Shown here: piece by piece, positions 1 through 9,000 of the stretch
Layout of the letters: every line of letters begins with the position of its first letter
Numbering within the stretch: the stretch's first letter is position 1
Origin: Gammaproteobacteria bacterium
Lineage (GTDB): Bacteria; Pseudomonadota; Gammaproteobacteria; Arenicellales; CAJQKF01
Direction of reading: 5' to 3'
DNA: 40,532 nt
Assembly (NCBI GenBank): GCA_030429665.1
Contig: JAUIEZ010000032.1
Location: 1 to 40,532, forward strand
Translations under genes and position numbers: made by a program
The notes under the pieces: generated by a model
What the model was told of the DNA's origin: nothing
Database searches by the model: none
The model's input: the letters and a program-made list of their open reading frames with translations, nothing else

Positions 1-660
1 CTCGGTGGCGTAGCCGGCGCCCGGCGCGGTGAGATCGACTTCCTGGTCACCTTTTGCGGCGAAGATCGTGCCATCCAGCGCGGCGTAGTAGACCGCCGGC
101 GGGTAGCCGGTGATCGGCACCAGGCATTCGGTGTCCAACGGCTCGAAATCGGACAACTCGAGTTCCTCCTCGGCACAGCCTTCGTCGCGACAATCCCTGA
201 TGACGAGGTCGGTGCCGCGAATGCCAATGGAGGCCGCCCGCGTCTTGAACAGGACGCTTTCGGGCTTGCGGCTGCCGATGGCGCCCGTGATCGCGCGCAG
301 GCCGCCCTTGAGCAGGCTGAACTCGGCGACTTCCTCGCCCTCTGTCTCGCTGAATCGGTCGATCACCACCTCGCTGTTGGGGCGAATCGACATCTTGGTC
401 TCGTCCACGAAGCGGATCACCGCGAAACTGTCGTCCGCCGTGGAAACGGTGTCCTCCTGGAAGATCTGGCTATTCCGGCCAAGCAGTCGCACCTCGCCGG
501 CGGTATCCCGCGCCGAGACGGCTCCCTTGGCAAACACGACGTTGCCGACCTCTACGGCGGCGCTGGCGGGAAGGACCCCCAGCGACAGCGCCAGCGCGAT
601 CACCCACAGCGCGGCGCCGGACTCGCGTAACGTCCGGCGCTTGGGGACCTGATTACTCAC
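1..660 (-). CDS. FecR-domain exported protein (3' part beyond window)
   Basis: At least 220 codons are visible on the minus strand and the frame is still open at base 1, so the C-terminus lies outside. I start it at the GTG at 660-658, which overlaps the stop codon of the TpsB gene (653-655) by 8 bp, implying translational coupling. The N-terminus is a basic stretch followed by a hydrophobic signal segment ending near residue 33 (LPASAA). Residues about 60-150 match the FecR domain: a conserved R-F-x-D-E-T-K-M-S-I-R-P-N-S segment, then L-K-G-G-L-R-A-I-T-G and A-S-I-G-I-R-G-T-D. In gammaproteobacteria such FecR-domain proteins, unlike the inner-membrane sigma regulators, are exported and often sit beside ShlB-type transporters. 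Its role here is unknown; being a TpsB partner or a periplasmic beta-sandwich protein is inference. Confidence 0.8.
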   Translation of the reverse strand, partial: MSNQVPKRRTLRESGAALWVIALALSLGVLPASAAVEVGNVVFAKGAVSARDTAGEVRLLGRNSQIFQEDTVSTADDSFAVIRFVDETKMSIRPNSEVVIDRFSETEGEEVAEFSLLKGGLRAITGAIGSRKPESVLFKTRAASIGIRGTDLVIRDCRDEGCAEEELELSDFEPLDTECLVPITGYPPAVYYAALDGTIFAAKGDQEVDLTAPGAGYATE

Positions 661-2212
661 TGAAGTACGTAACATTGAAATGCACCCTCTCGTCGCCTTC
701 TTGCGTCGAACCGTCCGGGGCGAAGCCGGACATGCTGACCACGTGCGCGATGTCCATATCGAAGATCCAGTGGTTCCGGTAGCGCCAGTTTGCTGTGAAA
801 CCCGTGCTGACCACGTCGAGATTGTCGATTTCGCCAGCCACCGGCGCCTCGTTCTCAAGCGAACCGCCGTCGAGGAACCATCCCACTCTCAGGCCGTTGT
901 TCAATGCCGGCGCCAGCACCTCGAACGTCGCATTCACGCCGCGATCGGCGGTGAATTCCCGCTCGTTGAAGCCGCGTACGCTCGACGCGCCGCCGACCCC
1001 GAACTGCTCGCCGGCGATCAACGGCTCGTCGGCGTACTGGCCCCCGATCGAGCCGCGCAGGATCCAGTCGTTCAAGGTTTTCTCCACCGAGGCGTCCAGG
1101 CGCATCGCGCTCCAGTCCTGGTCGGCGCCGGCGCGCGCGGCGCCGTACGTATCCTGGTCGTTGCGCGCGCCGCCGGGAAGGTTCCACAACGCGGTGACGG
1201 AGAACATCGAATCGACGGACTCGCCGTCATACTCGCCGCGGTAGTCCACGGAAGCCGGGCGGCTGCGCACGTCCACGCCGATGGGCTGGCCGACGAAGTC
1301 GATGTCGCTGTCGAAGTACTTGTCGGTGACGCCGAGCGTCAGGGACTGTCGGTAGTCTTCGACGCGCGGCAGGATCTTGCTGAACGCGGCGCCGATCACG
1401 GTGCCCGTGCCCCGCACGTCGAAGAACTCCGCCACCGTGCCGGAGTCCACGTCGGAATCGATCCCGAACAGGCTGACCATGGAATTGAGACGGTACAGCG
1501 GCGCGCGCCAGCTCAATCCGTACTGGCTGACCTGGTCGGGTTTCGACGGCGAGGTGGACAAGGTGCCGTTGAGGTACTGGTCGCGCTCCAGGAAATTGGC
1601 CATCTGGAACCCGGCGCCGACACGGTAGTTGCCGGTCTCGTCGGTACCGGTGTCGTTGGCCCACAGGTAGTAGCGGTCGGGATCGCGATCGGCCACCTCG
1701 ATGCGCGCGTCGAGCTTGCCGCGCTCGGCTCCCGGTCCGAAGGTCAAGCGTGACCGCTTGGAGACGTTGAGGTTGGCGAGCGCGAGGTTGCGCGAGATCT
1801 TCGCGGCGTTGGGGGACTCCCCCTCCACCAGCGAGGGCAGCGAGGCGCGAATGTTTTCCTCGCTGTGGAACCGGTTGCCGTCGACGACGATTTCCCCCAC
1901 CGTGAACGCGTAGACTTGCAGCCGGACCGTACCGCTTTGCACGGTCTGCGGCGGCAGGACGACACGATAGAATGTGTGGCCCTCCGCCTGGATTCGCTCT
2001 TCCAGCGCGGCCGCTGCCCGCTGCAACCCGTCGAGCCCCTGCTGGGGCCCGAGGAACGGCTCCAGGACCGCTTGCGCCTTACGCTCGCCGATCGGGTTGT
2101 CCCCTTCGATCTGCCAGGCTTGCACCGTGAATTCAATATCCTGCGCCACGGTCGTTCCGACGAGAAGAACGAAGCACGCCGCCACGACCAGCCGTCCGAG
2201 GGTTCCTGTCAT
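653..2212 (-). CDS. ShlB/FhaC/HecB-family two-partner secretion transporter (TpsB)
   Basis: A 519-residue outer-membrane protein. Residues 1-23 are a signal peptide (cleavage near TTVAQ). Two POTRA-like domains follow (about 26-100 and 105-180, the second beginning with FTVGEIVVDGNRF), then a C-terminal 16-strand-type barrel rich in alternating aromatic residues. The signature SVRGF, equivalent to the VRGY motif on the L6 loop of FhaC, lies near residue 411. Known members export a large TpsA exoprotein across the outer membrane. No TpsA is visible here; the next gene downstream in the same operon is a FecR-domain protein. The chain ends VTYFSE rather than in the terminal aromatic residue usual for Bam substrates. 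Family assignment is secure; the cargo is unknown. Confidence 0.88.
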   Translation of the reverse strand: MTGTLGRLVVAACFVLLVGTTVAQDIEFTVQAWQIEGDNPIGERKAQAVLEPFLGPQQGLDGLQRAAAALEERIQAEGHTFYRVVLPPQTVQSGTVRLQVYAFTVGEIVVDGNRFHSEENIRASLPSLVEGESPNAAKISRNLALANLNVSKRSRLTFGPGAERGKLDARIEVADRDPDRYYLWANDTGTDETGNYRVGAGFQMANFLERDQYLNGTLSTSPSKPDQVSQYGLSWRAPLYRLNSMVSLFGIDSDVDSGTVAEFFDVRGTGTVIGAAFSKILPRVEDYRQSLTLGVTDKYFDSDIDFVGQPIGVDVRSRPASVDYRGEYDGESVDSMFSVTALWNLPGGARNDQDTYGAARAGADQDWSAMRLDASVEKTLNDWILRGSIGGQYADEPLIAGEQFGVGGASSVRGFNEREFTADRGVNATFEVLAPALNNGLRVGWFLDGGSLENEAPVAGEIDNLDVVSTGFTANWRYRNHWIFDMDIAHVVSMSGFAPDGSTQEGDERVHFNVTYFSE

Positions 2213-2526
2213 GGGTTCTTGTTCTCTTGCCGGTTCGATTGCCTGGGGACAACCTGTTGTCCGTGGGATGGAGAATTCCCTCGCGCATCCCGGAAACTCG
2301 ACGTCGAGACGAACCCGTCGCGATGCCTAGACAGTGGCCGCCCATCTCCCTGGCGACCGGCGTTACTGCTACAGATACTGATATATTCGCATTTTTTCAT
2401 GTTCTACTTCCACCTCGCCGAAGAGTCTTCGGCCAGCGACCGCCGCGAGGATAGAATAAGCGACGTGCAACCGACAGAGTGTATTGCATGGCCGACGGAC
2501 GGTAACAACCCTTGAACGAGGTACGG
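2213..2526. other. Divergent intergenic region, tpsB / acyltransferase
   Basis: This 314-bp spacer separates the minus-strand TpsB gene from the plus-strand acyltransferase gene, so it must hold both promoters. The only clear departure from local composition is an A+T-rich patch at about 2365-2410 (around gatatattcgcattttttc), a plausible promoter core. I could not pick -35/-10 pairs with confidence and saw no RNA gene or convincing ORF. Confidence 0.4.
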
Positions 2527-3036
2527 ATGTCCGACTCTTCACAGCAGTACGACACGACTTTCGTGTGGCAGGCCGTCGACGAGAAGCTCGGCGAGGAGAT
2601 TATCGATTTCTGGCAGCGTCATCGCGCGCTGCCCTCCGTGGAGGCCTCGAAAAAACGCTTGCCGGAAGTCGCCATGATCGTCAGGGACAGCGAAAACGTG
2701 CTTGTCGCGGTGAGCAGCGTGCAATCGAGAAACATCGAACAACTGGGTCACGCTTGTTACTCCTTTCGCTGCTTCGTGGACCCGGAACACCGTCGATCGC
2801 TGCTGGCCGCGCGATTGATCCGGGAAGTGTTCGAACACTTCGACGCCCGATTCCGGGAAGGCGCCGAGCCGAATGTCATCGGCATGGTGGCGGAGGTGGA
2901 GAATCCCGCCCTGAACCGGGAGCACAACCAGGCGGTTTGGCCCCATTCCGGCTTTGTCTTCGTCGGCTATGACCGGGCCGGGCGCCACGTGCGCGTCCGC
3001 TACTTCACCGGCGCGCGTATCAAGTCCCGTATCTGA
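2527..3036 (+). CDS. GNAT-like acyltransferase
   Basis: A 169-residue soluble protein. The ATG at 2527 follows a purine-rich site (gaacgagg), and a longer TTG start at 2512 is possible. The middle of the protein (FRCFVDPEHRRSLLAARLIR, about residues 85-104) looks like strand beta4 plus the pyrophosphate-binding loop and helix of GNAT N-acyltransferases. The C-terminal part has a GFVFVGY strand typical of the fold's end. There is no signal peptide. It is 6 bp upstream of a glycosyltransferase gene in the same direction, and a second glycosyltransferase follows, so it probably modifies a sugar, lipid or peptide in the same pathway. The substrate is unknown. The gene call is firm, the GNAT assignment moderate. 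Confidence 0.7.
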   Translation: MSDSSQQYDTTFVWQAVDEKLGEEIIDFWQRHRALPSVEASKKRLPEVAMIVRDSENVLVAVSSVQSRNIEQLGHACYSFRCFVDPEHRRSLLAARLIREVFEHFDARFREGAEPNVIGMVAEVENPALNREHNQAVWPHSGFVFVGYDRAGRHVRVRYFTGARIKSRI

Positions 3037-3042
3037 CCGCTC

Positions 3043-4230
3043 ATGGCACGGCGCGTCCTTCTTTGCTGGGAACTCGGCTCCGGCAGTGGACACCTGGAAA
3101 CCCTGGGGGCGGTCGGCGAGGGGCTCAACGCGTTGGGCCACGACGTGGCACTCGCGGCGCGCCATCTTGGTGCGGCCGTGGATCACCCGCTGACAGGGCG
3201 CCTCGAATTGGTGCAGGCCCCGGTCACGTGGCCGCCGCCGGTCCATGGAAACGCACTCAACATTGCCGACCTGTTGATTCTATTCGGCTGGTCGAACACG
3301 CAGCGCCTGAGTGCATTGATCACGGCGTGGCTGAAGTTGTTCGAATCGACGAAAGCCGATCTTGTCGTGGCCGAGTATTCGCCCACGGCCGCGCTTGCCT
3401 CGCGCATCGCCGGCATCAGGGTTGCCTTCACAGGCAGCGCCTTTTTCATTCCGCCGCCGGTCAGCCCGCTGCCGGCGTTCCTTCCCGGCGCGCCCGGGGG
3501 CGCGGCGCGACTCGCGCGGATCGAATCCGAGGCAACAGATGCCGTCAACCGCGTGATCGGCCGTTTCGGCGCCGGGCGGATCGATCGCCTTTACGAACTC
3601 TTCCCGCAGGACGGGTGGTTCCTGTCGACCTATCTCGAACTGGATCATTATGGTGCGCGGCGGGACGTCACCTACTACGGTACCGCCGACCAGCGCGACA
3701 TCGGCGAGCCGCCTCGATGGCCCGCGGGGAACGGGGAGAAAATATTCGTCTACATGCACCCCGACTACCCGCAGTTCCCGACCATGCTCCGTCAACTCGC
3801 CGCGTTGCGTCATCCGACGCTGGTGGTCGCGCCCGGGATCGATCCCAGGAGCAGCGAGATCCCGGACGCGTCGCACATCCGCGTACAGGAAACGCACGTT
3901 AATCTGGACGACGTCGTCACCGAGTGCCGCCTCGTGATCTGCCACGCGTCCCACGGCACGGTGGCGCGGGTGTTGAGACTCGGTACGCCCCCCATCGTCA
4001 CGCCGCGATTCGTGGAGCAGACCATGCTGGCGCATCGACTGGCCGTCGCCGGGCTGGCCTTCGCCGCGCATCCCGATCCCTCGCGCCATGATTACCGCAC
4101 GATGATCGACGCCGCGCTTGACGGCGAGACCCAGTTTGCGCGCGCCCGGGAGTTCGCCCGCCAGTATCCGCCCTCCGGGGCCGGGTCGCGCTTCTCGACG
4201 ATGATCGACGACATGCTTGCCCTCGAATGA
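3043..4230 (+). CDS. GT1/MurG-like glycosyltransferase
   Basis: A 395-residue protein whose architecture fits a GT-B nucleotide-sugar glycosyltransferase. The N-terminal half opens with a Rossmann strand and a glycine-rich acceptor loop (WELGSGSGHLETL, residues 9-21) as in the UGT family. The C-terminal half has the donor-binding region with VNLDDVVTECRLVICHASHGT (about residues 287-307), in which the H-x-S-H-G-T segment corresponds to the HxGxGT donor loop of UGT proteins, followed by an LGTPPIVTPRFVEQ segment. No membrane segments are seen. It lies 6 bp after the acyltransferase gene and runs into the GT32-like gene. The acceptor and sugar donor cannot be told from sequence. Confidence 0.8.
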   Translation: MARRVLLCWELGSGSGHLETLGAVGEGLNALGHDVALAARHLGAAVDHPLTGRLELVQAPVTWPPPVHGNALNIADLLILFGWSNTQRLSALITAWLKLFESTKADLVVAEYSPTAALASRIAGIRVAFTGSAFFIPPPVSPLPAFLPGAPGGAARLARIESEATDAVNRVIGRFGAGRIDRLYELFPQDGWFLSTYLELDHYGARRDVTYYGTADQRDIGEPPRWPAGNGEKIFVYMHPDYPQFPTMLRQLAALRHPTLVVAPGIDPRSSEIPDASHIRVQETHVNLDDVVTECRLVICHASHGTVARVLRLGTPPIVTPRFVEQTMLAHRLAVAGLAFAAHPDPSRHDYRTMIDAALDGETQFARAREFARQYPPSGAGSRFSTMIDDMLALE

Positions 4231-4291
4231 ACCGGTTGCAGACGGTCCATACCGCCATGACGCGTCCGGCCGGGCGCGAGCCACGTTGCCC

Positions 4292-5239
4292 GTGAAAATC
4301 CCGCGCATCATCTGGCAGACCTGCCCGGATCCCGAACCGCCCGCGTCCGCCGCTCCGTTGATGGCGAGTTGGCCGGCGCGCAATCCCGGCTGGCGACACG
4401 TCGTGCAATGCGACGACGAGATCGACGCTTTCATGGCGGCGCACTTCGACCGTGAACTGGTCGAAGCGTTCCGGCGAATGCCGCTGGCGGTGATGCGAGC
4501 AGACATCTGGCGCTACGCGGTGGTATACGTGAACGGCGGCGTGTACGCCGACATCGACGCAGAATGCATCACGCCGCTGGACTCATGGCTCGACGGCGAC
4601 GCCGAGGTGGTTCTCGCGGTGGAGAACGATTTTCACTTCTGCCAATGGACGTTTGCGGCGATGCCGGGCGCCAGGCTACTGGAAACGTGCCTGGAACTGG
4701 TCGTCGAACGATGGCGCGCGGGGATCGACACGTCCCGGAAGCACTTCGTTCACTACCATACCGGTCCGGCGTTGTGGACCGAGGCCGTTCGACGACGACT
4801 GGGGGGCCGGGGCGACGCGCGGTTGCTGTTCGACACCCACGCCGGCCGCCGCAAGGACATCCAGTTCCTCGAGGCGGGGCAACTGGCCGACGGCCACGTT
4901 CGCCATCACTTCGCCTCGCGGCATTGGCGCGCCGATTCCCGCTACCGGTCGTGGCTGGACGATCGCGAGCGGTTGTTCCTGCTTCATCACGCGCGTCCGC
5001 GCCGCAAGCCCTCGTGGTCGGCGCTTTGCAACGGGACCCGTTACCGTATCGTTCACCGCCGCTACGGACACGCCGTGGACTGCGAGGAGTGCGATGCCTG
5101 GTTGTTCGCGCGCTGTGACGGCTCGCGCACGGTATCCGAACTGATCGCCGAACGCCGGCGCTCGGCGCCCGCCGATCCCGAGGCGCAGGTCTACGGCGCA
5201 CTCAAGGCGCTACGCCGGCGCCGCCTCGTTAGCTACTGA
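4292..5239 (+). CDS. GT32-like glycosyltransferase with C-terminal PqqD-like winged-helix domain
   Basis: A 315-residue protein when started at the GTG at 4292 (MKIPRIIWQT); the frame is open back to a TTG at 4217, overlapping the upstream gene. The first 190 residues match the GT32/OCH1-like sugar transferase family: start IPRIIWQT, then RMPLAVMRADIWRYAVVY, a GGVYADIDAE segment carrying the DxD metal/nucleotide-sugar motif (near residue 85), and a HYHTGPALW segment. The last 65 residues are different. DAWLFARCDGSRTVSEL followed by EAQVYGALKALRRRRLV has the pattern of PqqD-type winged-helix domains, which act as peptide-recognition elements in RiPP maturation, though similar folds occur elsewhere. 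The domain carries a C-E-E-C pair. That fusion suggests a proteinaceous acceptor, which is inference. Confidence 0.8.
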   Translation: MKIPRIIWQTCPDPEPPASAAPLMASWPARNPGWRHVVQCDDEIDAFMAAHFDRELVEAFRRMPLAVMRADIWRYAVVYVNGGVYADIDAECITPLDSWLDGDAEVVLAVENDFHFCQWTFAAMPGARLLETCLELVVERWRAGIDTSRKHFVHYHTGPALWTEAVRRRLGGRGDARLLFDTHAGRRKDIQFLEAGQLADGHVRHHFASRHWRADSRYRSWLDDRERLFLLHHARPRRKPSWSALCNGTRYRIVHRRYGHAVDCEECDAWLFARCDGSRTVSELIAERRRSAPADPEAQVYGALKALRRRRLVSY

Positions 5240-5372
5240 GCGGACCCGCCGTCGCGTTCACCGGCTCGAGCGACGCCGCGCCAGTGGCGGGAAGGCATCG
5301 CAACGGCCGACGGGCGCCCGCCGCGACCGGCAAAAATCGACGCCGGCGACGGCGGACGCAGGCAAGCGTTGA

Positions 5373-5990
5373 TCAGTCCGCCGCGAAGCAGTAGAACAGG
5401 CCGTCGCCACCGGTCCCGCGCAGGGCCTCCTGGCTGCATCCGCGAGTCGCGTGGGAGGAGTTCCACGACCGCGATGGCGCGTCGTCGCGAAGGCCGATGC
5501 GATCGTGGTGTCCGACGATGGCGCTGCCCTCTCCGCTGGCCGTCCAGTCCTCGCAGGATTTCCCGGCCGCGGTGCCGTCGGGGTTCGAACCGGTCAATAT
5601 GTCGTGGCGATTCGGCGAATCGCCCCGGCCGTTGACCATCTCGCCCGACTCGGTCAGCCCGGTCTGCTTGTTGATGTTTGGGTCGTCATGCAGCGCGTCG
5701 AGATCTTCGGCGATCAATTCGCCTTCGGCGTTGTGCCATGGCCCCTCGCCGATACGATCCCGCGCGTTCGTGTCGCTCGTGCTCAGGTAGGCCCGCCACG
5801 TCTTTCCCCCGGCACCCGCCGACTCGGCAAGCGCCTGGCAGTGGGCATCCGCACCGGCCAATCCGCCGAGGTCCGCGCCGTTGCCCGGGCCGGCGCTGGT
5901 GATGAAGAAGGTCATTTCGCCGTCGGCGCCGTGAAGCGCCGGCGCGGCGAAAGCAAAGGTCAGAGCCAGTACAACAGGTAGTCGTTTCAT
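5373..5990 (-). CDS. Exported lectin-like protein (C-type-lectin/endostatin-like fold suspected)
   Basis: A 205-residue protein with a classic signal peptide (residues 1-21, ending APALHGA) and a good ribosome site (aaggagga) upstream of ATG 5990. The mature part begins MTFFITSAGPGNGADLGGL and contains A-D-A-H-C-Q-A-L-A, W-R-A-Y-L-S-T, a D-R-I-G-x-G-P-W-H-N segment and a C-terminal W-N-S-S-H-A-T-R-G-C. Paired cysteines (three, about residues 51, 145 and 184, plus one near the end, FYCFAAD) suggest disulfides in the periplasm or outside the cell. Proteins of this pattern are commonly annotated as lectin or DUF1554/endostatin-like. No ligand can be predicted. It lies 77 bp downstream of the RND permease on the same strand and converges with the GT32-like gene. 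Confidence 0.75.
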   Translation of the reverse strand: MKRLPVVLALTFAFAAPALHGADGEMTFFITSAGPGNGADLGGLAGADAHCQALAESAGAGGKTWRAYLSTSDTNARDRIGEGPWHNAEGELIAEDLDALHDDPNINKQTGLTESGEMVNGRGDSPNRHDILTGSNPDGTAAGKSCEDWTASGEGSAIVGHHDRIGLRDDAPSRSWNSSHATRGCSQEALRGTGGDGLFYCFAAD

Positions 5991-6067
5991 GGCAGCGTCC
6001 TCCTTGGGACCGGTTGAAAACTAGCACCCCGTCGAACAAGTCTCGTTGCCGCGACGACCTCCCGCGC

Positions 6068-9000
6068 TTAGACGCTCGCGCCCTGCGGCGCGCCGCCGGC
6101 TTCCCGCGCCTCCCGGGCGGCGCGATTGTGGTCCCGCGCCAGCAGGACGTAAAAGGCCGGCAACACGAACAACGTGAACAGCGTTCCGATGCCCAGTCCG
6201 GTCGCGATGGTGAGGCCGATATGAAAACGGCTCACGGCGCCCGGGCCGGCGGCCGTCAGCAGCGGCACCATGGCCACGATCAGCGCCACCGACGTCATGA
6301 TGATGGGCCGCAGGCGTATGGCGCCCGCCTCGAGAACCGCGTCGAGCTTGGACAGCCCCTTGTCGATCTGTTCCTTGTTGGCAAACTCCACGATCAATAT
6401 GCCGTTCTTCGCCACCACGCCGATCAAGGTGATCAATCCCACCTGCGTGTAGATGTTGATGGTCGCGAATCCCACCGTAATGAACGCCATGGCGCCGGCA
6501 ATCGACATAGGCACCGACACCAGGATGATCGCGGGGTCGCGCCAACTCTCGAACTGGGCGGCCAACACCAGGTAGATCACCAGCAGCGACATGAAGAACG
6601 TCACGATCAACGCGGTGCCCTGCTGCTTGAACTGGCGCGATCCGCCGGTGTAGTCGATGCTGTAACCGGGCGGAAAAATCTCGCGGGCCTGAGCCTCCAG
6701 GAAACCCAGCGCGTCGCCAAGGGTGACGCCGGGCGCCATGACGCCCTGCAGGGTCACCGAGTTCAACTGCTGGAACTGGGTGCGCTTCGACGGCTCGACG
6801 TCCTCCTCGAAACTCACCAGGTTGGCCATGGGCACGAGGTCGCCGTTGCCGGCGCGGATGTAGTATTCATCGAGCATGCCCTCGTCCAGGCGATAGCGCC
6901 TGTCGACTTGCGGGATGACCTTGTAGCTGCGGCCCTCGAGACTGAAGCGATTCACCTCGCCGCCGCCCAGCATGCGCGCCAGGTTGACGCCGATGTCCTG
7001 CATCGATATGCCGAGATCGCCGGCGCGATCGCGATCCACGATCACCCGGGTCACGGGTCGGTCGAACTCGACGGACTTTTGCAGGAACACGAAATTGCCG
7101 CTGTTCATGGCCGCGCCGAGCAACTGCGACGCCACCTGGTCGAGTTCCTCGAAGCTCGCGCCCGTCGTGATCACGAACTGTACCGGCAGACCGCCCGACG
7201 AGCCCGGCAGGCTGGGCCGCGGGAACGCCGCGCTCTGCAGCCCGGCCACCTGCGACAAGGTACCCTGTAGGGGTCGCAACACTTCGAACTGCGATACCTC
7301 CCGATCGGCGAAATTGGCCATCTTGAAGCCGCCGAAAACGGTGTTGCCGCCGCGCCCGATAATCATGAACGTCTCGTGGTAACCGTCCAGGTCTTCCATT
7401 CGCCGCTGCATGTCGCGCGCGTAGACCTCCAGGTAGTCGTAGGTCGCCGTCTGCGGCGCGGTGCCCTGGAAGAAGATGATGCCCTGGTCCTCGGTGGGCG
7501 CGAGCTCGTTCTGGCTCGTGCTGAACATGAACCAGATCGAAGTCAGCACCGCCACCGCGAAGACGATCGTTACCGAGACGGTCTGCAGGGAGCGCGCCAG
7601 CAATGACTTGTAGCCGTGCGACAAGCCGTCGAAGAATTTCTCCACCAGATGTTCGAACCGGCCCCCGGTGCCGGACGGCTTGAGGACGCGCGAGCACAGC
7701 ATCGGCGAGAGAGTCAGCGCGATGATCCCCGAGATGAGCACGGCGCCGGCCAGCGCGAACGCGAACTCGGTGAACAACGTGCCCACCAGCCCGCCCATGA
7801 ACCCGATCGGCGCGTAGACCGCCACCAGTGTCGTAGTCATGGCGATGATCGGCACGGCCAGCTCCCTGGCGCCCTGCAACGCCGCGCTGATGCGCGTCTG
7901 ACCCTCCTCGATGTGGCGATGAATGTTTTCCACCACGATGATGGCGTCGTCGACCACGAGCCCGATCGCCAGCACCATGGACAGCAGCGTCAGCAGGTTG
8001 AGCGAATAGCCCAGCAGCAGCATGACGAAGGCGCCGCCGATCAGTGACAACGGCACGGCGAGCGCCGGTATGATGGCCGCCCGAACGGAGCCCAGGCACA
8101 GGTAGATCACCACCAGCACGATGACCAGCGCCTCGCCGATCGTGGTGTACACCTCGCTGATGGAATCCTCGATGAACTCGCTGGCGTCGTAGGGCAGCAC
8201 CACGTCGAGGCCTTCGGGGAGTTGACCGCGCAGATCCGGCAGGATTTCCCGCACCGCGCGCGCCACCGTCAGCGGATTGGCGCCGGGCGCCTGTTCCACG
8301 GCAATGAAGGTCGCGGGGACACCCTTGTACCAGGCCGCGGTGTTGTACTCCTCCGCGTCCAATTCCACCGCGGCAATGTCCTCGAGCCTGACCAGCGTGC
8401 CGCCATCGGCCTTGACGACGAGTTTACGAAAGTCCTCTTCGCTGGCGACATCCGTGTTCGCGGTCAGGTTGATGGAGACGTACTTGCCCTTGGTCTGGCC
8501 GACGCCGGCCAGGAAGTTGTTCGATCGCAACTCGTCGGCGACTTCGTCGGCGGTCACGTCGAGCGCCGCCATGCGCTGCGGGTCCAGCCAGATGCGAAGC
8601 GCGTAGGGCTTGCCGAAGATACGCGCCTTGGCAACGCCCGGGAGCGCCTGGACCTGGGGCTGGATCACGCGCGTCAGGAAGTCGGTAATCCCGGGTACCG
8701 GCATGGTCTCGCTGTAAAAGGCGATGTACATCAGCGCGGTGGAATCGCCGGTTTGCGACTCGATGACCGGGTCGTTGGCGTCCGCCGGCAGAACGTTGCG
8801 CTGGCTTGCCACCTTGGCCTGGATTTCCGCCACCGCCGCGTTGGGATCGTAGTTCAGCTCCATGTGCGCCTCGATGGTCGAGGAACCCTGGGTGCTGGTG
8901 GAGGTCAGGAAGTCGATCCCGTTGGCCTCGGCGATGGCCTGCTGCAGCGGCGTGGTAATGAAACCCTGTACCAAGTCGCTGCTTGCGCCGGGGTAGTTCG

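Noticed and set aside
680-1753. Long plus-strand ORF antisense to tpsB
   Set aside because: It lies entirely opposite a gene with clear family homology and shows Ala/Arg/Val-rich composition typical of antisense frames in GC-rich DNA.
5246-5355. Long-range inverted repeat ccgccgtcgc / gcgacggcgg between convergent genes
   Set aside because: Ten-base matches of this composition are expected by chance in a GC-rich spacer and the arms are about 90 bp apart.
6014-7270. 418-codon plus-strand ORF over the RND pump
   Set aside because: Antisense to an unambiguous RND permease; composition (His, Gln, Arg-rich) has no domain pattern.
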